Positions 1-42,884 are shown, numbered from the stretch's first letter. The stretch: 64,000 nucleotides of DNA from Hypomesus transpacificus (GCF_021917145.1 NC_061063.1:3943971-4007970), one strand, 5' to 3'. The notes: a model not told the origin generated them from the sequence alone. Numbers and translations: made by a program.

Positions 1-508
1 CTCCAATCATGCAATCACTACAGTTGGAAATGAGGCCAGGCTCCGCTGGCCTCAGGCAGGGAGACCAGGGAGTCCACAGAGCACAACGATGGCCTGCCAC
101 TCCTCCCCCGTCAGCTCAAAAGACCCTTCTAATCCCAGTTCCCTTGACAACTTCTGATGGGAGGATGAGTGGTGGAGGTGTGTGCGTCCGTCCACCTCTG
201 AAGGTGGAGGTGAAGCCGACAGTACAAGTCACGCAGCCAACGTCTCCTCCAATGAAATGGAGAGCTTCGGGGCTTAAATCACACCGTCCAATACATCCCC
301 CCCCTCTCCCCCTCCCCCCAAACCTCGCATCCCTCCCCTCTCTGCTTCTTTACTGGAATGGGAAAACCTGCTCTATGACAATCTCTCAGCAGCCCGCGTG
401 ATGGAACTGTTGATTTGCCACTCACTAGCAGGGGCATGTCGTCATTGCCAGGTGAAGACAATTCAGAAAGAGATGGAGACGCATAGAAGGAGACGGAGGG
501 AGACAGAG

Positions 509-626
<118 letters not shown>

Positions 627-769
627 TGCAGAGATCTGAGGAGCAGCAGAACAGATGCTGAACAAAGCCAATAGAGCTCTAAGTGAAAAGGCCCGGGAGA
701 TGAAAGTTAAGCAACCAGAGGTGAGGACCCCTGTCCCCGCCGTCCCCCGATGAGACACACAAAGCCAGA

Positions 770-980
770 CAGAGACACGCAGTCTCAGAGAGACACATTC
801 AGAGAGACACACTCAGAGGGACACTCAGAGAGAGACACACTCAAAGAGAGACACACACAGAGACACACTCAAAGAGAGACACACAAGAGAGAGAGACACA
901 CTCAAGAGAGAGACACACTCAGAGAGAGACACACTCAAAGAGAGACACACTCAAAGAGAGACACACTCAGAGAGAGACAG
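770..980. repeat. minisatellite, unit about AGAGAGACACACTCAA
   Basis: Some 13 imperfect copies of a 14-16-bp unit mixing GA and CA steps. It probably expanded from the (GA)n tract 150 bases away. The ORFs reading through it are repeat artefacts. Confidence 0.9.
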
Positions 981-1169
981 CAACAGCCATCAAAAAGGCC
1001 CTTTTCAAAGCAACACTGACACTTCCCATCAGACTTGCCGAGGTAAACCAAGTCACCTCAGAAAAGCCCCCCCAAAAGCCCCCCCAAAGCGCAGTGTCAC
1101 CTTATTCCAAATGCTTCATGGCGGCTGCTTGTTTCCGGCTGAGAACCCCAGACTGCTTGGAGCGCTCAC

Positions 1170-31044
<29,875 letters not shown>

Positions 31045-31056
31045 GTCTTCATGAGG

Positions 31057-31673
31057 CTGTAAATATAAAATTTGCATTAAATGTTTCAAACCTAATCTGC
31101 GAGCCTACGCGGAATCGTTAATAAATGAATCGACAGTAGAGAAGAAACCATATATTTCCATATGGTGCTTTTAATACAAATAACTCTAATCTATAATTAT
31201 ACTATGCCTATACTACAATTATGTTATAATCTAAATATCTAAAAAGGTCGTAAACTTCGCCAGGCTTCTGTTTTCCTTCGACAACGAAAGGTCGAGCATG
31301 ACAGCATTCTGTGAAGTTAAAATCTGAATGATGTCTGCGAATCACACACTAGTAGTGACGCGCCTTTCATTCATAAAACACAGGCTTAACAAATGACACC
31401 AAGAGAGCTTGACAATTGCAAAGTTAATTTGAACTCACATGTTTTGTTTATCGCCCTAAAAACAAATGCTTTAAATAAAACTACAAAAGCCTTCGGGCAT
31501 AGCATAACAAGAGCAAGCCGATATAGTTACATGCTAAAAACATTAGCTAGATGCAGCTAGTCTACGTAGCTATTGTTAGCCTTCATATTTGGAAGCAGAA
31601 GACAACATCTACGGACCTGCCAACATTAAATCTGTTGACATGAAATACAATATTTGTTGCCAATTTATGTTAC
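31057..31673 (-). other. trappc9 5' UTR intron (inferred)
   Basis: AT-rich 617 bases between the inferred noncoding exon and coding exon 1. No feature inside. Confidence 0.4.
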
Positions 31674-31850
31674 CTTCACAGGAGCAATAACGCAAGAATG
31701 CTTGCTGTAAGAAAAGGCTGTCAATTATTTAGTAGAAGTGACAGTTCTTTCCTTCTTTCCAGGCCTCCTTCCTCTACACTTTAAGAGTTGACAAAGCTAG
31801 GAGCCCGCTCACTACTGCCACTGCCAAAACGAGCGGCGGCAAAGCACACT
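31674..31850 (-). promoter_or_regulatory. trappc9: probable trappc9 noncoding first exon and promoter
   Basis: The coding exon opens with only 12 bases of leader behind a strong acceptor, so a noncoding first exon is expected upstream. The best donor is GAAG|GTAACA at 31672-31674, preceded by about 170 bases free of repeats and ending in a locally CpG-bearing patch near 31830-31845. The transcription start itself is not visible; the outer edge given is a guess. Confidence 0.4.
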
Positions 31851-32298
31851 ACCACCAACCACTCACTTCAGACAACATTTAGTGCCATTAGTCTATGGTG
31901 CCACCTATTAGGTGACAACATAAAATCAGTTTTGAGACAAACACGTCATGCCCAACATGTAACAGTGCTTATACCTTTATTGTTACCACTGAAGATTATT
32001 TTCAATGAGTACCCTAGTTCATCAGATGTGGTGAGAAAAAACTCAAAGTGTGCTCATTAAAAAGCGGGTGCAGACACAGGCTCCTGTCACATTCCTCAGT
32101 AAGATGTTGACAGCAATGGAGAGGGAAATTCAGTAGCCATGTCTTGAGACTTCAGTAATGTTTGTCACATAGTCAGATTAGTGCATGTATTATGTATATC
32201 TGTGCTTTCTTTCAGTTTCCTACAACATGTTCTTCTTCATTATCCCATTGCCATGTTTAATTGAGAGGCTCTCCACACAAAATATTTTGTTCATTAAT

Positions 32299-32304
32299 TT
32301 TATT
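32299..32304 (-). terminator. candidate poly(A) signal AATAAA for sh3bgrl3
   Basis: Read as TTTATT on the plus strand. It is the last canonical hexamer before the trappc9 promoter region, only about 450 bases away, so sh3bgrl3 transcription probably ends near here. Confidence 0.4.
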
Positions 32305-33866
32305 TGATCCATAAATCACTTTTCACAATCTTCTTGGAAGACAACGGCATATCATCCTTATTTTTCATTTTTTGGCCAAAGAGGCATTGGTCCAAACGCA
32401 AAGCAGAAGCTCAAAGAGAGACATGGAATGTCCAAAAATAATGTTGATATGAGTCTCTTACACATCAATAACAGGCAAAACGTCTACTACCATTAACCGA
32501 CAATACAGTGCACAAACATTGTCTGTGAAGGGTGCCATCGCTGAGTAGAGATATTCAGATATATTACACATGAAACTAGTGACTGGATAATATACTAGCT
32601 GTGATTAAGACCAAATATATACTTAATAAACCCTGGGGTGAAATGGGTTTTAAAGACAACAAAAATATATGGGTTAGGTGCAGAGATGCATACTATACAT
32701 GAAAGCAAGAATTCATTTTGTGCAACTATCAATACAGCAAAAACCATTTAGAACAGAGCAGACACAAAACCATCAGAGGTGAAGCCTTCGTTCTTCCCAT
32801 GTGGTGTTAGTTAAAGCTGAGATTGCATCAATTCAATACAAAACACTGTCTCTAACCCACTCAGAGGTGCGCTACAATAGTGATAACAGTGTCGTATTTA
32901 TGAGAAGAAAGCAGGTTGCACGGTCACTGCATCTTCACATGGTGACAAGTATCGTAGATATAACATTGCTGAAATAGGACCTGAATAGCCATACAATGTA
33001 CCTTGTACCATCTCACTCAGTATCAAAGCCCAAAATTGAGAGCCAAATCATTTGTGATATCATATTTGATATCTAAGACATTAAAGCAGCCACTGTGTTT
33101 GTAAGTTAGTAAGACTATGTTCAGATAACCAGCAATATGCACCTTCGAAACATATTCTCACAGTTATTAATTGGCACCATGTATTTAACTATGAAATGAT
33201 GACTAGAATACTGTAGTTTAAATTATAGCCTGCAATTCATTTAAATGTTAGGATATAAGTTAAATGAAATGTTTAAATGTTAATTTGTAATACTAGTATG
33301 CACCTTCATAGTTCTGTCAATTACAAACATGAATTCTGACAACATGGAAATCTGAGGGCCAGAAAAACAACTCAGTAATTAAGATTGGGGATGACCAAAC
33401 ACTGTTTGTTTGGTCTAGGGAAGATCATGAAGATCCTTAGTGAATGTTAGCCTCTGGATTATCGTAATCTTCAGTGATCATGTGGTCACAACCTAGATAA
33501 CTTGACCTAATTATCTTGTGTCTAGGCACTCCATTGATCTCAACCGGACTAAAACGCATTAGTGACAGTCACACAGGAATTGACCAATAAGGGAAGAGTG
33601 GAAAGGAAATAAAAGAGAAAAAGCTTACAAAACATTAACAATCATATTAACAGTGGTTAGGTTAGAGTCCAATGGTACTGTTTCAGGGTGCAGATCAGTG
33701 TGTGCCTTCTGATTGGTTGGTTGTATGTATTTGGCATTCATCATGGCATTGAGACAAAGATGGGTGGGCACCGCCAGCGGGCAAAAGGTTTTTCACGGGC
33801 CTCCCTTGGGGTATGAGAGTGGGGTGGGTGGGGGGATAAGACAGGGTACAGGGGTTTAAGAGGCAT
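32299..33866 (-). other. sh3bgrl3: sh3bgrl3 3' UTR (inferred)
   Basis: About 1.57 kb of AT-rich DNA without a supported ORF follows the stop codon. A polyadenylation signal AATAAA (minus strand) sits at 32299-32304, inside a T-rich patch. A nearer signal could also be used; only the stop position is firm. Confidence 0.45.
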
Positions 33867-35409
33867 TCATGCCATCTTCAGAAACTGTTCCACTGTGTCT
33901 TCCTCCACTGCCTCTGAAAACATCTCATGGTTCTGAAGAGGAAACAAAAATGCATCCATATTGTACACTTTTTTAGCACAAATCACAGAAATCTCTAGAA
34001 TTTTCTTATGGAACAATAAAGAAATTGAATTCAACTGAAAAAGCATTTCAGAACAGTGAAGCAGCTTTTACAAGTCAGTCTTCCTCACCCCACAGTACTG
34101 GTCTCCGTTGAAGATTTGAGGTGGAACAGCAGTGGGGTTTCCCGCCTTGCTCCTCATCTCGTCTCGTACCTCCCCTCCCACTGAGATGTCGATGAGCTCA
34201 TACTGGATGCTTTTGCTGTCCAGGATTCGCATCACCTCCGCCTGCTGGGATTTCACCTATATACACACAAACATGGAGTTTTTGCTTTGTGAAAATCAAT
34301 GGGGTATCAATTTATGAATATAAACCACTGATTTAGTTAACAATAAGGCAACATTGGGGGTAGGTGGTGAGGTCCACTTTGCCTTTAAATGCTAAGGAGC
34401 TTATCTATTGTGGTTGATGATTAATAGGGCAGTGCTATCTGTTGGTGCCCCATTGAGGAAGCTGGGAGGGGATTTTTGCTATGCAACCACGCCTAGCCTA
34501 TGCTCCAACTGCAGCCTGGCATATGTTGGGCAATGTACTCATACAATCTTACAAAAACGCTGAAAGTAGAGTCGAAATGCATATTCAAATGTCCACATTG
34601 TTTCAATGCCTGGATCACCGTTTATTCGAGGGTATTTTGATTTGTTTGTTTATTCAAGCAGATCAGGATTTTATGAAGTCATATGACTAGGCTACTTATG
34701 ACTGTATCATGCCTCATCTATTTCTATCCAATCAGAAATGACTAAACACTGCAAGTAGTAAAATTCCTCTGTAATTAATAGCAGATGTAGGGGCCTGCCC
34801 TAAAAATCTACATTTGTGGAAACAGTCCGGTTGGACGGTAACGGTGGTAAATTCATTCGAGTGCCGAAACTCCAATGACTGTACAGTATTTTGGCTGGTT
34901 GTTTCTTCTTCCTGTTTCAACACCTTATGAGCCACCGTACAGGTATATGATGCCCATGATGTTAAAGCCAGTAGGCTACAGTGTCTATAATATTAAGATA
35001 GCATTTCAACCATCCATGTTCTACGGTAGGCTATATTGGTTTAGACAATCTCCACCCAAATTCCAATGAGACAGAGGGTTAAAGCACAACTGTTACCAAA
35101 ACACTTCCGTTTTTCAATGCGGATGTAGCTATTCCCTTTGTTCAGTAACTCTCCAAAAACTCGTTTATGCCTATATTCCAAATTAAGACACAATATTTGG
35201 GATAAATACCATTAAAAACACGTCCAGACCATATATGTTCAGGTGGTGTGTATAGCTATTGGCAGACCATTGGGTGTGTCTGTTACAGAGACTAAATCAT
35301 ATCCGTATCCGTATTGCCTTGGTTAATCCTAGTTTATCAAAAAGTAAATGTATTGAGATCTTACCTCCCTGGATGCCGTGACGGTTGTATAATACAATTT
35401 GATGCCCAT
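33867..35409 (-). CDS. sh3bgrl3: sh3bgrl3, SH3-domain-binding glutamic acid-rich-like protein 3
   Basis: Small cytosolic thioredoxin-fold protein of the SH3BGR family, glutaredoxin-like in shape but without a CxxC redox site. Three coding exons: 35365-35409 (MGIKLYYTTVTASRE), 34089-34256 (VKSQQAEVMRILDSKSIQYE through PPQIFNGDQYCG) and 33867-33932 (NHEMFSEAVEEDTVEQFLKM, A, stop). The product is 92 residues; human SH3BGRL3 is 93. ALAGNPKATPPQIVNGDQYCG in human corresponds to SKAGNPTAVPPQIFNGDQYCG here, which separates it from SH3BGRL and SH3BGRL2. The start is the only ATG in exon 1. All junctions are GT-AG and in phase 0. It lies head-to-tail upstream of trappc9. Confidence 0.96.
33933..35364 (-). 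other. sh3bgrl3 introns (33933-34088 and 34257-35364)
   Basis: Two introns of 156 and 1,108 bases around coding exon 2 (34089-34256). AT-rich, no repeats or other genes seen. Confidence 0.7.
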
Positions 35410-35530
35410 GATCGCAATTCTCAAAATCCTTTTGTGTATCTCGGTGAACAGTTCACTTGTCGTACAATCCCCTTTCGCCCGCGCCTGCAAAGCCTGTATT
35501 CGCTGTGTAGTTTAAAGGGACCGTACACAA
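35410..35530 (-). promoter_or_regulatory. sh3bgrl3: sh3bgrl3 leader and core promoter (inferred)
   Basis: Upstream of the start codon is a GC-rich patch (about 35472-35490, with CGCCCGCGCC on the plus strand) followed by a TATA-like TTTAAA at 35511-35516. Spacing would put transcription start near 35,485. The placement is inferred from composition alone. Confidence 0.35.
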
Positions 35531-36703
35531 TTTAATTGATAATGGCTATCCCGTGTTACACAAATTTCTTACAAATAGCCTACCATTTTCTGCAAAAACT
35601 GTTTTAGTTTTGATTTGCCACAGTTAGCAATAGGCGTACTATTTTTGAAATAAATAATAAAATAAGAGTGTTCCCTGTGTGACCAACACATGTAGGTCTG
35701 TACACTGCAACATACATGAAGGGGTTAACAGCTCAGACAATCATTTTCCATTTAACTGACTATTACGGAAAGAGATTCAACTTATTTTGTGTAAATGCCA
35801 TGAATGGCTGGAAATGTATGTGTCCTGACAACCAGTTGTCATTCTAGCTGTGTCAATGACTTGCAATTCATCAATGCTTGCAATATTTGTATGAGATTGT
35901 AAACTAATAGGAGCTGTACATTTAGTGCAACCCAAAAGTACTGCTACACTAACGTAATATTGAGATCAATTAACAATAAATATCTTACCATATACTCTCA
36001 ATTGCCTTACTATCAAGTAATGTATGCATGTTACTAGGCGATATTGGTATGTTTAACTGGCATGATATATATATCAACAAATACACAGGCTGTTGCCTAC
36101 CATCATGAACTGGGCAGTTGGGAATGTGGGAGGAAGTCCAAGATCTTTTCTCTGCTGAATCAGGTATTTCCACAAATCTGAGCTGTGTGGGCAGAGACAA
36201 AAATCACTGAACCATTCAGAAAAGAAAGATCTAAGATGGAGTCTAAACACTAGTCCAGTCTTGTCAACATATGTCTTTGGAGGCCTACCAGTATATCATA
36301 CTGTTAGCCTTTTCAAAGAGCAATGTTATCCATCTCCCTAGATGAAGAGTAAGGGAATATGTCTGATTGCATCATGTTTCAGTCATAAAGATCAAATTTA
36401 ACAAACGCTGATTTGCCAACTCCTGTTAAAAGTTAAGTACATTATAATGTATTTAGTGTTAGTCACAGAATGTATGAACTTTTGTTAGCCAGTGTCATTT
36501 GGTTTTATATTTCCACAAGGGGGCAGAAGGTAACTACTTTCCATTTCATTGGCTGTGGGAAAATAACTTTTTTCTTTTGCAAAAAGCACAGACTACAAGG
36601 ATGGTATGCTGTGTCTGAAATAACAACAACCTTAACATTTTAAGAAGAAAGTGATAGACGGTGAAAAACAATGCATTGAATCTGTTGAGGGCTTCAAGTA
36701 CTT
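35531..36703. other. intergenic between paqr7 3' end and sh3bgrl3 promoter
   Basis: AT-rich; I see nothing beyond small ORFs of the length expected by chance. Confidence 0.5.
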
Positions 36704-38076
36704 TTTATTAACATTCTACAAGGTGCAAAGTAGTAAAAAGTGAATGCCCATTTGTAATTCATTTTTACAAAAGCTTCCAACACTGGACCTTTGTGAAGAT
36801 TCATGTTTTAACTGTCATTTTGAAACCATCAACACCATATGACATTCAATGGAGATAAGACATTCATGGCAGAATACCAGTAAATATGCAAATAGGGTGA
36901 TTGAAGCCAGTGACAAATACTACTGTGAATATTTTGGACTAGTAAAGAGACTTGCTGAACCTCACTCTTTTATTAAATCCCCCTGGCAGAACTGATGTTT
37001 AATTAGAGGTCACCATGGAGACCTCCAACCAAGAGCCAATCAGAATCTGTCTCTACTGTGGCATACGTCAGAGCACTGTGCAAAAGCAGGCAAATAAGAG
37101 AAGGAGAATCAGGAAAAGCTCAATAGACGGCTCTGGCCTTACTAACCCAGGGTTAAGTAGAAACACAACAGTTGTCCAAGCATCAATTTTCCCAAGTACC
37201 AAAATACTTTAACACGTTTTTTTTAAAACCTGTGAACATATTATATAAAAGTTAGCATATTCGTAGATCAGCATACACAAGTTTATCCAGAATCAAAAAA
37301 CAATGGAATTACATATTTTTTCTCAATATTAATTGTGTAAACTCGTTCTGCAGAGACAAATACATCCATTACAAACTCTATAAAAAAACACCCATGGTAG
37401 ATAACAACAATACATAGGCAGGTGAACTGGCTTACAGTATTGACGCAAACATACAGTATATCATAGTCTAATGCGTTGACATAAAAGTGATACAGTGCAC
37501 AAAGAGCAGCCTACATTAAAAAATAAAGGCACTAAATAAGAGTCATTCGTCCTCTTAAATGCAATGTTGTTAGATGATCGGCTTTCTCAAATGTAAATAT
37601 CTCAAAAGGCACAAAAGAAGGTACTCCAGCATTAATACAGTGGCTATACTGACACGATATACATGTATATAAAATGTGTGTAAGGGTCATGGGTAAAGTA
37701 ACTTTAGGTTGGTAAAGTTTGTAATACTGCAGCTGTTGTCTAACACACAATTAGCTCCCTTTCCAGAATGATTTTTTCTGTCCCTTAAGCTTACATACAC
37801 CTTCTCCCATAGTTGTGGAAACTCCACTTTAAAATCACAATCACCCTTTTAGCAGTCATGAATACACTCCATACTCAGTCTTAAACACTAAATATTAGGT
37901 TCATGTCCTAAATTGACACACATTTGATTACAATAATCGCAAGATTCATTACCAAATCCCTTAGTTCAAAGTTGACAACTGTGTAGAGATAGACAGACAT
38001 TTCGTTGTAGGTTAAAGTTTAGCAGAATCCAGCAGGGCAAAGTGTACTTTATGTACATAAATGTATCCTTTATCCT
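36704..38076 (-). other. paqr7: paqr7 3' UTR (inferred)
   Basis: AT-rich, without a supported ORF. A canonical AATAAA on the minus strand lies at 36704-36709 and another near 36966. The 3' UTR would be 1.1 to 1.4 kb. Nothing else was recognised here. Confidence 0.4.
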
Positions 38077-39147
38077 TTATTTGGATTTGGCACAATCATT
38101 CAGCAGCTGTCTAACCTTCCTGAACATGAATGCAGCTATGAAGGCACACGATACTAAGGTTGCTACATACAACGCTACAAAAAAGGCAGCCTCACCAGCT
38201 CTGTGCAGGTGCACATACAGTGTACGGCGGGCCACGTAGTCAAGGTAGGAAGCCTGGATCTGGCACAAGGTGCAGAGGAGAAGAAACACATGGAACAACT
38301 GGTGGCCCTGTCCCAAAAAGTCACAGTGTCCTGGAAACCAGCGCTCAGGCAGTGGTTGGGTGAAGAAGAAAGCGCTGGAGAGGAAGAAGGCAACTTGACC
38401 GAAGTGGAAGATCAGAGAAGAATCTTTGAAGCCATTGGCTGTGGGCCAGAAGAGGAGGCGATGAAACACTGGGCTGGTGTCCCACATATAGGCCACTGAA
38501 GATGGTATCACCTGGCTCACCTTGCGGACCCAGGGTGGGAGGCTGTGGTTGCGGTATTTCCCATAGCAGCAGCCAAGGCATGAGAGGCAGCAGAGAAGGC
38601 AGGCAGTAGGCATGAAGAATCCCTGTACACAGCCATGCCAGTCCTCCTCTACAGCATAGTAAAAGTGCACCACAGCACTGCCGTACTGGTACTGGGCCAC
38701 TCCCACATAGTCCAGGTAGAAAAACATGTAGTGACTAAGCTCAGACTTGCCTGCCAGTAGGTGGGCCACAGCACTGCTTAGGGTGTAGGACAGAGAGGAC
38801 TGAAGGAGGATGAGGAGAGGCCAAGCATGGGGGTCCCTGACAAAGTCCACAGTCTCAGCCAGCTGGGCCCACTTGACCAGGATCAACAGTGCCCCCAGCA
38901 GGTGAGTCCACACGTTGACTGTCTCGTTGTGCCACTGGAAGAGGGAAAAGAAGTAGTAGCGCCAGCCTTGATGAAGAGGTCGGTAGCCAGAATAGATGTA
39001 GCGCTCTCTGAAGAAGCAGGGAACCTCACTGTCCCTCAGGGTGGCTGGCATGGAGGGTGCAGCTGTACTGAGCATCTCAGGCACCTGCCTGACCTGTTGA
39101 ATGCTGATAAAAAGACGGCCAATTCTCTCCATGACAATTGTTGCCAT
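38077..39147 (-). CDS. paqr7: membrane progestin receptor alpha type, PAQR7
   Basis: Seven-pass membrane receptor of the progestin and AdipoQ receptor (PAQR) family; fish mPR-alpha mediates rapid progestin action, for example in oocyte maturation. The whole CDS is one exon of 356 codons. The N-terminus MATIVMERIGRLF matches fish mPR-alpha. Family motifs in order: EVPCFFRERYIYSGYRP (41-57), HNETVNVWTHLL (73-84), AHLL with His129, LDYVG with Asp146, and GHQLFH with His282 and His286; these three His and the Asp correspond to the conserved metal-site residues of PAQR proteins. Family length is about 350. The first ATG (39145-39147) has T at -3, while the in-frame ATG at codon 6 has a better context. 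An acceptor (CTTTCCTTTAG) precedes base 39177, so the 5' UTR is split. Teleosts have two PAQR7 copies; I cannot say which this is. Confidence 0.92.
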   Translation of the reverse strand: MATIVMERIGRLFISIQQVRQVPEMLSTAAPSMPATLRDSEVPCFFRERYIYSGYRPLHQGWRYYFFSLFQWHNETVNVWTHLLGALLILVKWAQLAETVDFVRDPHAWPLLILLQSSLSYTLSSAVAHLLAGKSELSHYMFFYLDYVGVAQYQYGSAVVHFYYAVEEDWHGCVQGFFMPTACLLCCLSCLGCCYGKYRNHSLPPWVRKVSQVIPSSVAYMWDTSPVFHRLLFWPTANGFKDSSLIFHFGQVAFFLSSAFFFTQPLPERWFPGHCDFLGQGHQLFHVFLLLCTLCQIQASYLDYVARRTLYVHLHRAGEAAFFVALYVATLVSCAFIAAFMFRKVRQLLNDCAKSK

Positions 39148-39177
39148 ATAGGATTGTAGACTTAAATGGACAGGCAA
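39148..39177 (-). other. paqr7: paqr7 5' UTR part of coding exon, after a strong acceptor
   Basis: The minus strand reads a run of T and C ending in CTTTAG directly before base 39177, a textbook 3' splice site. There is no in-frame ATG between it and the start codon. It implies at least one noncoding exon further upstream. Confidence 0.65.
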
Positions 39178-39885
39178 CTAAAGGAAAGAGGAAAAAACAT
39201 GCAAATGAATCACTTTACCCATACTCGTGCAATAACAAAGCATGAAATAATGTTGATCGATGTTGATAACCAAAACAGCAAAATGGTGCATGCATCCATA
39301 TGTTTGTCTTTTCAAAGTTTCATAAGATGAGGTATAACATTACCACGGTAGGCTTTCAACTTTTCATTTCCTTAACTCTTTATAAGACCACCTTATTTAG
39401 TGACTGCTTTAGAATATAAGAAACATTCTCAAACAGAAAGTCAAATCAGAATGCAGGCCAATTTTATCGTCCCATTTCAACAAAGTGTCTCATTGCAGTC
39501 CAACTATAACAAGTGATTGTTGCTTCCTGTTGCGATTGACAAATACATTGGCATGCACACAGTTATTATATTTCCACTTGTTAGTATCAATATAACACAA
39601 ATATTATTCAAATTAATGCACAAATGTGGTTTAGCGACTGGAGGCAGAAACAGGTTCGATTTATTTGGAATCTCCTGCCAGGTGCCAAGACTCACACTCG
39701 CATGTGCAACAATATTTCAATAGGACTTTGAAAACTTTAGATAGTTAAATAATGATAATTCAACTTTTATTTAAAGTTCGTTTTAGCCCGACAACAGCCA
39801 AAGATAAGGTAGCCTAAACAATATGGTGAAAGTTACCAAATGGCTGTTGAGTTGACTGACCGGGCACCCCCGTCGGATATCTCAC

Positions 39886-40200
39886 CTTAGGATTTTAACT
39901 AGTCTTCGTTATCCCCTTCGAAAATACTCTGAGCACACCTTTTCCACTGGCTGCAGCTTCCACGGGCACTATTCTGAAAGGCAAAGGTGGTGTCGCCAGT
40001 ATGCTCGATAATACATCCAATGACGTTCGGTAGAGCAGACTCAGTAGACTTGTTGCCTGCTGTAGAGATGAAGGAAACTCTTCCTGAAAGCACAGCGAAC
40101 TCGATAACGTAAACTTTTTGGTTATCTTCTTTTTCTGTTTGAACGTATAGTATTAAATACATTAAGTGTGTAGGCCTACAATGCATAGCTCACCTGTTGC
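39886..40200 (-). promoter_or_regulatory. paqr7: candidate paqr7 noncoding first exon and promoter
   Basis: A good donor, CTAAG|GTGAGAT, lies at 39884-39886 about 700 bases upstream of the coding exon. This pairs well with the acceptor at 39177. The start of the exon is not visible; the outer limit is approximate. The ORF that runs through the region shows no similarity I recognise. Confidence 0.35.
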
Positions 40201-42884
40201 AGATGGAGTAGGCTAGACTCAATTTAATGACATACAAAATTCGAAAAAGCCTTCTAAAGTTCATTTGTTTTCATAACCGCACCCAGAAAAAAAAATGAAA
40301 AAGAATACTGGGCAATGATTAACTATGAAACTATGCAATCTAATTGTTAAGGACTTTTGAATCTTGTTCAGACTTGCAAGCAAACAAAAATGTATATCAA
40401 AGTATTGGAAGGTTTCCAAAATAAATTCAAAACAGGCCGTAGCCTACGTAGGCTACGTGTCTCTTGAATGTGTCATCTTTACAGACTGTTGCTCAATATC
40501 CGCAGGAACAGTGGGCCTACCATCCAAACCAAACCTAACCGTTGTGATGATCATTCTAACCTAACTTCACTAGAATTGAACTAGGCTCAGACTGAGTGTT
40601 GTACTGAGCACAATGCAGTAAATCTAACTGTAATAGCACCCCGTAAACTAACAATGGTCCCTTTTTTGTTGACTGAATACAGTTTTGTCAATCGTGCAAT
40701 TATGTAACTTTCTGGCCCTGTCCATATTTGTCCAGAATATGTCTGTTGTTGAACAACATTCGACCTGTGGTCATTTGCCGTTTCAGCTTCCATTTTGTGA
40801 TTGTGTTTGTGTCTTAAGTGATAAGTCGGCTACTTTTAAACCGTTTTGGAGTCAGAATCGCAGTAGGCGATTATACAATAAGTGTCAGAAAGTTCTGCAT
40901 TTGAGACAGCTCTATTTTGTTTTTTAAGACAGTTTAAAAAGTGCTGAAGCCTATGTGCCAAGAAGATGGAGACGTAAGCCCATGTTGTATCCACAGAGGG
41001 GCACTGTTTCTCTATAAAGTGCTGAAGGAGTGTTCACTAATGAGTTGCAGTTCCAGATAATACAACTTGTAATATGCTTATACATGGTTAGTGCAGGCTT
41101 TTCGCACAGAGTATTTTTGCCTGACCATATTCTTCGACACATTCTGCGTGAAATATAAGACCAACAACCACCAATGGTATTCAACAATCGTTCTTGTGTT
41201 ACAGCAAGTTGTATTCACACAACTCGGCTTACACAACTCATTTGCAGCTAGCTTTGGTCCTTAGCTGTAGCCTGTTCTTTGACATTCATGTGTGTTTCCC
41301 CCATGCCCTTTAGTAAAAAACCTTTGGGACATAATCAATTTCCTACAGTATTGAATATATTTATAACCAATGAGACTTGTGTCATAATAATTTCCAAATT
41401 CAACCCTAACCCTTGCAGTCATGAGAACCGATGTAGGTTAAAGGTTGTTCTTTATTGACCTTAATGCGTTAACCTCTCATAGTGTGACTTGAAGGTGTTG
41501 GGTTTGATTAAAAAATGCCTCCTGAGATAATGATGCATTATTTACTCTTGCTATCTTTCTCTTTCGTGAAGCTTATTTAAATCTTTATTCCTTATTTTTC
41601 AAAACAAGTTACAGGTTACAGAAGTGGTGAGGTGGCATTGATCCTGACATTTTCCATTTCAAATCTCTGACTGAAAAGGATGACATGTCATGAAATACCG
41701 CTAAGCTCCACATCCAAGGCCTAATTGGGTTGGAAGGTTCGGGCAGATATTGAGGTGGCATTTTGCTGGAGAAATCCCTGGGCTCCTATATGGTGAGCCC
41801 TCGTGTACCTTCGTTTATCAACGTCTACCTGGTTTTGCTGAGTAGTTTGTTTTGACCCTTTGCACAATATATCACCTGTCATGTCTAATGGGAACCTGTA
41901 TGGAGTGTACAGCGCCTAGCCATATCCCTTGGGTTCATCTTTGTTTCTGTTCCACCATTGCTACAGATAACTCCTTCAATAAGTGCAACCCCCACACCAT
42001 CACTGAGTTCTCACTATGCTGGCCTGAACCCAAAGACAGGACTCTTTGTGCCATAAACAGCACACACCACTTAAAAACTCAAGTATTACTTTTTCTATTG
42101 TTTCATTGTTGATTTATGACGTACAATTGCACAGAAATGAACAATGGTTGCATACTTATCCAAATAATTGTCTGAGTTTTCTACTGTTTTCACCCGTTAC
42201 ATGAATTAGTTGCCCAATGGAGCACCCAGGCATGTCAAAGTAGAAACCAAATATGCTGGACCAGATACTATTGTGCATGGGACAAATCATCACAATGCCA
42301 ATATGCCAGCAGTGATGCACATCTGGCAAACAGATCTCATTACTTATTTTCCATATTGTTCATGTTTCTACCACTAGGGGTCTCCCACTGGATGATATAA
42401 GTATTGTGTTTGTTTTATTGACAGTAGTTTTAGAGATGGTCTACAATAAGTGTAAATAGAGAATTAATAAAGATGGTCTACAATAAATATAAATATATGC
42501 TTAATTATGTATTGTTAAAGAATTGTGCTGGCCCCGTTTTTGTAGTAAAAATATAGTATTTAAACAACAACTGCCATAAGAAACTGTTGATGCAATAATC
42601 ATTGACAGCAGCACAAGGTGTTGTAGTCCATCACGGCACTGGAGTTTTAGTAAACATAGTCTTCTGTGAACAGAATGTGCACTGCAGATTTTCATATTGT
42701 TACCTGCCTGTCCTTTAGTATATTTTTCAAGCAATAGCCCTATTACGTTTTTCAAAATAGGCCTACAGCACGCACTCACACGAGTTGAATGTTTCTAGAA
42801 AAAACATGATTTGAAAGAACCAGCGGGATTGATACATTCTTCATGTTATTCAGACCATTCACAAACCATACACTTGCTTTCTGT
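40201..42884. other. intergenic between divergent paqr7 and tmem222
   Basis: 2.7 kb of AT-rich DNA. Holds an imperfect 39-bp tandem duplication (42437 to about 42497). No gene was recognised. Confidence 0.5.
42437..42497. repeat. tandem duplication with GATGGTCTACAATAA
   Basis: GATGGTCTACAATAAGTGTA occurs, then after about 20 bases GATGGTCTACAATAAATATA. Two copies only. Confidence 0.7.

Noticed and set aside
1..130. Minus-strand frame FELTGEEWQAIVVLCGLPG near the left edge
   Set aside because: Looks protein-like for about 19 residues, but does not match the part of TRAPPC9 expected here and has no convincing splice sites.
38827..39159. Plus-strand ORFs opposite paqr7
   Set aside because: Shadows of a GC-rich coding exon on the other strand.
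39148..39177. N-terminal extension of paqr7 by ten residues
   Set aside because: It would need a TTG start; the segment is leader sequence just after a splice acceptor.
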